Part shown: positions 58,119 through 64,000 of the stretch, one piece after another
Position numbering within the stretch: position 1 is the stretch's first letter
Layout of the letters: the number at the start of each line of letters is the position of its first letter
NCBI GenBank assembly: GCA_015847255.1
Contig: JADLZK010005494.1
Location: 59,205 to 123,204 of the forward strand
Direction: 5' to 3'
DNA from: Hyparrhenia diplandra
Taxonomy: Eukaryota; Streptophyta; Magnoliopsida; Poales; Poaceae
Length of the DNA: 64,000 bases
Position numbers and translations under genes: made by a program
Notes under the pieces: generated by a model
Database searches by the model: none
What the model was told of the DNA's origin: nothing
The model's input: the letters and a program-made list of their open reading frames with translations, nothing else

Positions 58119-59922
58119 CTACTCCCGTTTGATATCCGAGCTCTGCAGCGACGCCGGCTGGAGCACCCCTTTGGCGCCGGTGACCTCCAGCAACCGCTTC
58201 GCCTTCGGCTGGCTACAATGGCCGCCGGCGGTCTGGTGGTAGAACAGTCTCTGGCTCAAGTCTGTCACCTCGGGCGCGAGCGTCCGCCACAGGAATAGCG
58301 CCCGGCACCACATCGGCACGGTGAGGTGTCGCCAGCCGCGGCAGATGGCGTCCACAATGGCCTCGGCGCACCTCTCGCCGCGCGCACCACCGGGAACAAG
58401 CCCACCTGAGCCTGAACAAAACAACCCAGATACACCACTCACTCAGTCAGCAGGAACTTCATTTTACAGCAACACAATTTCAATACTAAGTATATCATCA
58501 CTGTTATCTTTGAAGATCGAGTACTCATACTCACATCCCTCGTGTCTTGATCGACCTCCAACGTCCCTTCCTTGGACAGGTGCTTCCCTTTCGTCATCTC
58601 CGACTCGATCCACCCAGGAGTAGCGATCGTGATGCCGACCTCGTCGCGAAGCTCCATCCGCAGGGTCTCGAAGAAGTTGAGGACAGCAGCCTTGCTGGCC
58701 TGCAGTGACATACATACATTCAGTGAATTTCATTGAGCACTGAGTGAGTACACCCGGATTGCTGTCGAGAAATGTACATTGTAGAAGCTCATTCTTGGCA
58801 TTGCCATCACTGCTGCAGCCGAGGAGTTGGCAAAGATCTTCCCACCACTCTTCTTCAGGTGAGGAAGAGCGCAGTGAGTCGGGTGAACTGCGCCCCAGAA
58901 GTTCACATCCTGTGTCATGACTAGTTCAGACATCTAGAACCTTCATTCATAGAGATAAGAGAATATATATAGCAGCGTGTCTGCTGCTATAAACCCTACC
59001 AGGACTTTCTTCAAATCAGCAACATCTGACACTTCCTCAAACCAGCAGACGTTTGCTACACCAGCATTGTTCACAAGATGATCCACTACAAGAGAATAGA
59101 CAGAGTTCATGATCCTACCATTAATTTTTTTTTTAGTTGTTCTGTTACTAGTAGTATAGAAAGAAGATAGCCAATGGTCATAACTTACATCGGTCGAAAT
59201 GTTCTACTGTGGCCTGCACAAACCTCTGGCAATCCTCTGGATTTGTGACATCTCCAGCAACAACCAGAACGTCTGGCGAGCCAACATCCTTCGCAATCGC
59301 CGCGACATCATGCAGGCTTCCCACCCTCCTCGCCACTAGTGCCAGTCTTGCTCCCTTCTTTGCGTACTGGTAAGCTATTTGCTGGATACAGATACGAGTT
59401 CATGGCAAAGCAGAGTAAAAAAATTTTATCCAGCCTCATTTTCTGTTTATATATATGATTTGTCTGAAACTCAATGCAAATATGCAAACATAATAACATA
59501 TTAGCGTTTGTTTAGCCATGAATTACACATCACAATTAGTACAGGTCAATTTATCCTTTCTCCAATCGAAGTCCTCGGTATTGTTATTATTATCAAGAAA
59601 AACAATATGAAAACCTATGGTTTAAGCGGTTTCACACAAAAAAAAAAAAGGAGCACAAGGAGCGGGTTGGCAATTGGCATACCTCGCCGATGCCGGAGGA
59701 GGTGCCGGTGATAAGCACGACCTTCCCGGCGACGTCCTCCGGCACGGCAGCGGCGAACGCCGACGTGGTGAGCTTGTAGATGTAGTACGGCGGGAGGAAG
59801 ATGGCCAGGAGCACGAGGGACCTTCGCGCCGCCCAGTCCATGAAGGTGTTGACGAGGTCCGTCGCCGGCGTCTCGCTGCGTAGGATGGTGTACCCCACCT
59901 TCAGCATGCTCAGCATCTCCAT
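58119..59922 (-). CDS. Steroleosin / 11-beta-hydroxysteroid dehydrogenase-like SDR, copy 2
   Basis: A tandem paralogue of the neighbouring SDR. Exons (minus strand) are 59922-59683, 59381-59189, 59085-59000, 58909-58778, 58699-58535 and 58405-58119. The N-terminal anchor region reads LVLLAIFLPPYYIYKLTTSA, with the proline-containing knob of steroleosins. It is followed by TGTSSGIGE, NNAGVANVCWFEE and, across exons 4 and 5, the catalytic YNASK. The predicted length is about 367 residues. Near 58380 one base seems to be missing (between LFPVV and GERCAEAIVDA), putting the last 90 residues out of frame as written. Copy 2 has an intron (58999-58910) that copy 1 lacks. Confidence 0.88.
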
Positions 59923-60527
59923 GGCTGCGCTCCTGCTGCTGCTGCTGCTCGCCTCTGCTGCACCCTTCTCCCCTCTTGTGCTGCAGGCCTGTGTCATGTC
60001 ATGTGACGAGAGAGACGCGAGAAGGAGAAGCATGACGTGCGTAGGCCCGCATGGTACGTGTCCTCACAGCGTGACACGTCACAGGCTGTAGGGCACGTGG
60101 AGCTGTGTCCTGGAGATGTAGAGCTACCTGTGAGCTTCTGAACAGGGCAGGTGGCTTCTGCTGATCCATCCAGCATGCCTGGTAGTAGTAAAAGAATTCG
60201 AAGCAATGATCCGACAGCAGGTCTGAACGAGTGATCATTACAGGCAATCGCCGTATAGAACATCAGCTAAGATAGTACTCAGTCGATGCTTATCTGTCAA
60301 AAATGGAAAATCCACGACGAAGCTCTTGTACAATGAAACAAGTGAACTGGAGTATTCAAACGACTGCAGAAGCAATGTATATGTATTTATCAGTACATGC
60401 AAAGCCGTGTTTTGTTACAAACTACAACCAACACCTTCTTTGTGTATATTTACAAATTTACATGGTTTTATCTACGGCTCAAACATATGGATATGGCCAG
60501 GAATAGAACTTGTATATATCCGTTATC
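59923..60527. other. Spacer: SDR copy 2 promoter side and YSL 3' UTR
   Basis: The stretch holds no gene. The 60300-60527 part directly follows the YSL stop on the minus strand and is AT-rich, as expected for a 3' UTR. Confidence 0.5.
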
Positions 60528-63500
60528 TCAAATGGGAGCAGAGGAAGGCTTGAAGGACATGCAGATAGGTGGAACAACTCCCAGGATGGACAGAACAGCA
60601 GAAGGGATGCTCCAGATCCCATCTCCACAGATCAGCCCGGACGCCACAGCCACTGCGTAACCATCAGCCTGCTCCCGGTCCAGTTTCTGCCAGACGTACA
60701 AGATCACTGTGCCTATGAACATGTCCACGCCGAAGTAGGCGCCGACGTAGAATGGTGCAGCCATAGCAATCGGTATGGGGATGAACCTAGACACGTTTGC
60801 GGGTGTCAAGTCCTTGAGCAGACTGATGGCCAAGGCGAGGAAGAAGGCAGCGTAGCAGATGTCAAGGCAGTGCAACGGCAGTGCGGAGAAGCCCTCGATC
60901 CCAAGGATGGCCATCTCCCGGAACATGATGACGAAGGGGGCTTTGTACTCGCCGTCAGGATCGCCAATGTCGAACGCTGTCCAGAAGAGCCACAGCGTGA
61001 GTGGAGCTATGATGCACCCGAGAGCAATGCCGATCAGCTGGGCAACGAACATTGACCGTGGTGAGGAGAGGGTCAGGTACGCGCTCTTGAAGTCCTGCAT
61101 TAGATCTGCTGTGGAGCAGGCAATGGACATTATGATGCCACAGGCTGCAAGGCCAGCGATGACTCCGCCGCCATCACTGCCGACAAGGGAGGCGAATGCG
61201 AAGAGGCCAATTTTGCCGTAGGTAGGGGCAAGGTTCAGGTTGGTCAGGCCCATTCCGTAGGAGTTGCAGAACGCAACGGCAGGACTAAGGAAGTAGCACA
61301 AGAGGACAAGGTACCACTTGAGCTGGGGAAATATGGCAGGCACAGCAGCGGTGGATATTGCTGCCAGGACAATGTAACCAGAAGCAGCAAACCAAGGAGA
61401 TATACTATCTTTGAGGAATACCTCTGTTTGTAGTTTCTCTTCTGCTAATTGTTCATAACTCCCATCATCTGCAAATAATACGATGAAATATACATTGGAC
61501 AATATTATGGGGAGGTAAGCTTTTCATAACATGGCATATTAAATGAGCTATATATTGTACAAGTAATGTTCACAAGCTGCAAATTAAGCTCACAGCATGT
61601 TACCTTCCAGAGCTTGAAGACATTGCACTACAACTAAGAAGTAACATGTTACCTTCAAGACATTGCACTACAACTAAGAAGTAACATGTTACCTTCCAGA
61701 GCTTGAACAGGCAGCTCACGTTGTTTTGATTGCATACTGCAGAATTCCCTAGCAATGACGACAAATATCTTAACCAAGTTGTATAGGCCATCTCCAAGTA
61801 TGATAGCAATGGCTATGAAGACCTGCAAGAATACACATTTTATGAGGAAATCAAGCCTGACATCATGACTTAATATTGCAGGCCAAAACAATGATTATCT
61901 AGATCCTTGAAACAAAATTCACTTGAAGAAAATCCAAGCACATTAGTCATAGAGCAGTAGTTTGCAAAGAGAATCTGATGAAAAAAAGGAGAAATCCACT
62001 TACTAGTGAATAGAAATAAAAAATATATATACCTTATAACCATACAGGCCTCTGAAATCACTATCACCAAGGTTATCTGGGTACCAATGACCAGCTTGTG
62101 CACTGATAAATGGCCAAAGAAAGCCCCAGGATATAACTGACCCAAGGAAAACTGAGCAGTTCACAATATGAGGGGAAATAAGACCAAACCCAACATAACT
62201 AGGACTGAAGTCGAAATAAAACCTGCCAGAATACAAAAAACTAAAATCTTAGAAGAAAATGTGGTTTTATTCACCTCAGACATCTTATATATGCAGTACT
62301 TTGGTTTCAAGCTTGAATAGGTAAATGAATACACATACTATCAAAAAAAAAAAAAACATAACATGTGCGCTGATAGGGATTCCTGATCCTATTTGGGATC
62401 TCCCTCAACCTGTACGGATGCTTGATCGGAGGACGAGGCATTGCAGGCACTAGGGCGCCGGATGGCTGTTGGCAGCTAGGGTTTAGGGGGAGCGCTGGCT
62501 CCCTTGGGAAGCCGGCAACAATTAGGTTGCAATCAGCTTGATTTCCATAATGCAGAGTCTTTACAATATATAAGTCTCTCTCTCAACTTCTAATAATAGT
62601 AAATTATAAAGAAACCTAGCCCATCTAATGCCGGCACCTCCTCCTTCCTTGCTGCGCCTCCTCTAGCCACTATTGGGCTTATTACAGCTTTGTAGGGGAG
62701 GCCGGTCATAACAAATACAATAGTAATTAGCAGTGTAAGTTCATTTGTTTTCATTTCGACCAAGGCAGAGTAAGTTAGATCAAGAAGCACATGATTGCAG
62801 ATACTACAAATTGTTCAATTGTCATTGTCAGAAATATTTGAAATTGAACAGTGGACTTCGGGGGCAAATCTACATTGTGGCAGCTCGGTTAATCTTAAAT
62901 CTTCCCTATTGACTATAAAAAATATTGAGAAGATATAGCTATGAAACCAGCCTAACGACTAAACCAAAGTGTTGACTTGGATAAAAACACCTCAAAGATC
63001 CATCCATAATAACTATAGAAACATCGCTCAAAGGAAAAACTATTACCAGTAAACTGATGAGGAAAATCACATCAATAAGTATATGTGATGAAAAAGGGAG
63101 GGAAAATAAGACTATGAGATCTTACGTGCTTTTAAAAGCTTCAATCCCAAATGTTGGGAAATTATCAAAACCACAAGAGTCACCAACACCACTAAAGAAC
63201 CACTTAAAGAAGCTCCAGACAAAACTAATGCCCATGTATTTTACAAGGCAGTGCACCTTTTTCCTGCAAAACAGAATAACATGAGTATGTGAATTGGATA
63301 GACTTTCAAACTAAAACTGCCTACAGCCATAAACAGACATGAGGCAACATTTGTTAAGGACTTAAGGTACAAAATAAGTAATGAGACTTCAACTCCTAAA
63401 AGGAAACATTAGTACTGACAATAAGCAATGAGACTTCAACTCCTAAAGTACATGTTCTTACAATTAGTTTGTAGAGAAAAGGAGTTCTTGTTTTGAACTG

Positions 63501-64000
63501 GTGGGGAAACACTTGCAATCATGAAACATTGGTAACTAGATGAGTACCTATTGGCTTACCCTGCAAGATCACCTTCTGTTTTCCCATGCAAGCTGTTGAT
63601 CATCAAAGCTGTAGCTGTCCCACCAGGGAATGTAAGCTTGTAATCAATCACCATTACCTGCAGTGACAAGACTGGAGATTGTTTACAAACAGAAACACTC
63701 CAACTAAGCAACAGAAGGTAAGAACTGATGGTGATGGATATCTTGAGCTATTCTTAAATTTATAAAGCCCTGTGCCGAAGTTCATTATTTTGAAAAGCCT
63801 GAGGCAGAACTTGTGAAATCAACAGATGCATGTTGCAAAATTATCCCCACCAAAACAAACGTACCTTTCGAAGCAAGACAATGCTAAATGGCCCAACGAG
63901 AGCAATGAGGAACAAGAAACTGATCATCCAGCCGAGTGAGGGATCTCTAACATCTTCTGCTCGATTACCGGGATAGTCTGGTCCCACGAGCTCATAAGTC
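60528..64000 (-). CDS. Yellow stripe-like metal-nicotianamine transporter, YSL4/6 type, 5' end outside window
   Basis: YSL proteins belong to the oligopeptide transporter family and move Fe or Mn bound to nicotianamine across membranes; the YSL4/6 group acts mainly on internal membranes. Exons (minus strand) are 64000-63865 (partial), 63657-63560, 63263-63126, 62222-62033, 61820-61693 and 61468-60528, about 540 residues of an expected 670-680. Diagnostic stretches in order are YELVGPDYPGN, DYKLTFPGGTATALMINS, FKWFFSGVGDSCGFDNFPTFG, FYFDFSPSYVGFGLISPHIV, IILGDGLYNL and GLICGDGIWSIPSAVLSI. Many hydrophobic segments fit 12-14 membrane helices. All visible junctions keep phase and there is no frame break. 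The stop follows KPSSAPI. Confidence 0.93.
61596..61693 (-). repeat. Tandem repeat that triplicates a YSL 5' splice donor
   Basis: On the plus strand CATGTTACCTT begins at 61596, 61645 and 61685, so the unit is repeated with lengths 49 and 40. On the minus strand this gives three donor sites of the form AAGGTAACATG. Only the first (exon end 61693) keeps frame with the next exon; the others would add 40 or 89 bases and meet a stop soon after. Confidence 0.85.
62364..62708 (-). mobile_element. Solo LTR in a YSL intron, TAACA target duplication
   Basis: The 345-base unit begins TGTGCGCTGATAG and ends CCGGTCA on the plus strand, with TAACA directly outside both ends (62359-62363 and 62709-62713). 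A TATATATTGTAAAG stretch on the minus strand could be its promoter, which suggests minus orientation. No internal retrotransposon sequence remains, so recombination between two LTRs is the likely origin. Confidence 0.78.

Noticed and set aside
60510..61055. Plus-strand frame of 181 residues
   Set aside because: It is the antisense shadow of the last YSL exon, whose minus-strand reading is clearly conserved.

Overview
The window is a stretch of nuclear DNA from a grass (Poaceae). The evidence is a SIRE-type Ty1-copia element, a Ty3 chromovirus, Stowaway, Tourist/Harbinger and hAT MITEs, an Au-like SINE, and intron-containing RMI1, steroleosin-type dehydrogenase and yellow-stripe-like (YSL) genes. 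The base composition and the retrotransposon families fit a panicoid grass best, but that placement is an inference. No bacterial, organellar or rRNA sequence was seen.

Layout. From 1 to about 45,300 the window is almost entirely transposon-derived. It holds: a degenerate tandem repeat (1-1400); a 9.8-kb SIRE-lineage copia element on the minus strand (2030-11832); a zone with CACTA-like ACCGAGGG repeats that includes a roughly 0.93-kb palindrome (12200-15770); LTR and MITE remnants; a Stowaway MITE (21969-22230); a complete but decayed chromovirus with an exact 5-bp target duplication (22252-27102); two hAT-type MITEs with exact 8-bp duplications (29999-30155 and 33067-33234); a 1.1-kb tandem duplication in which only the second copy carries a CACTA-like insertion (35480-38640); a Tourist MITE (41122-41404); and a 947-bp Harbinger-like element (44307-45253).

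The last 18 kb is genic. RMI1 (RecQ-mediated instability 1, plus strand, 45797-54373) has eight exons. Its third intron is swollen by a LINE and by an Au-like SINE with a 17-bp target duplication. On the minus strand follow two tandem steroleosin / 11-beta-hydroxysteroid-dehydrogenase-like SDR genes (55701-57154 and 58119-59922), then the 3' part of a YSL metal-nicotianamine transporter of the YSL4/6 type (60528 to beyond 64000). One YSL intron contains a solo LTR with a TAACA duplication.

RMI1 and both SDR genes carry small indels, many in homopolymers or GC-rich runs, that break otherwise conserved frames. Exon lengths and phases agree once these are allowed for, so consensus sequence error is at least as likely as true pseudogenisation. 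The genes are neighbours, not a pathway: RMI1 acts in DNA repair, the SDRs probably on lipid bodies or ER, and YSL in metal transport. No wholly new system was recognised. The most informative oddities are the palindrome, the disrupted tandem duplication, the 53-residue repeat in RMI1 and the triplicated splice donor in YSL.
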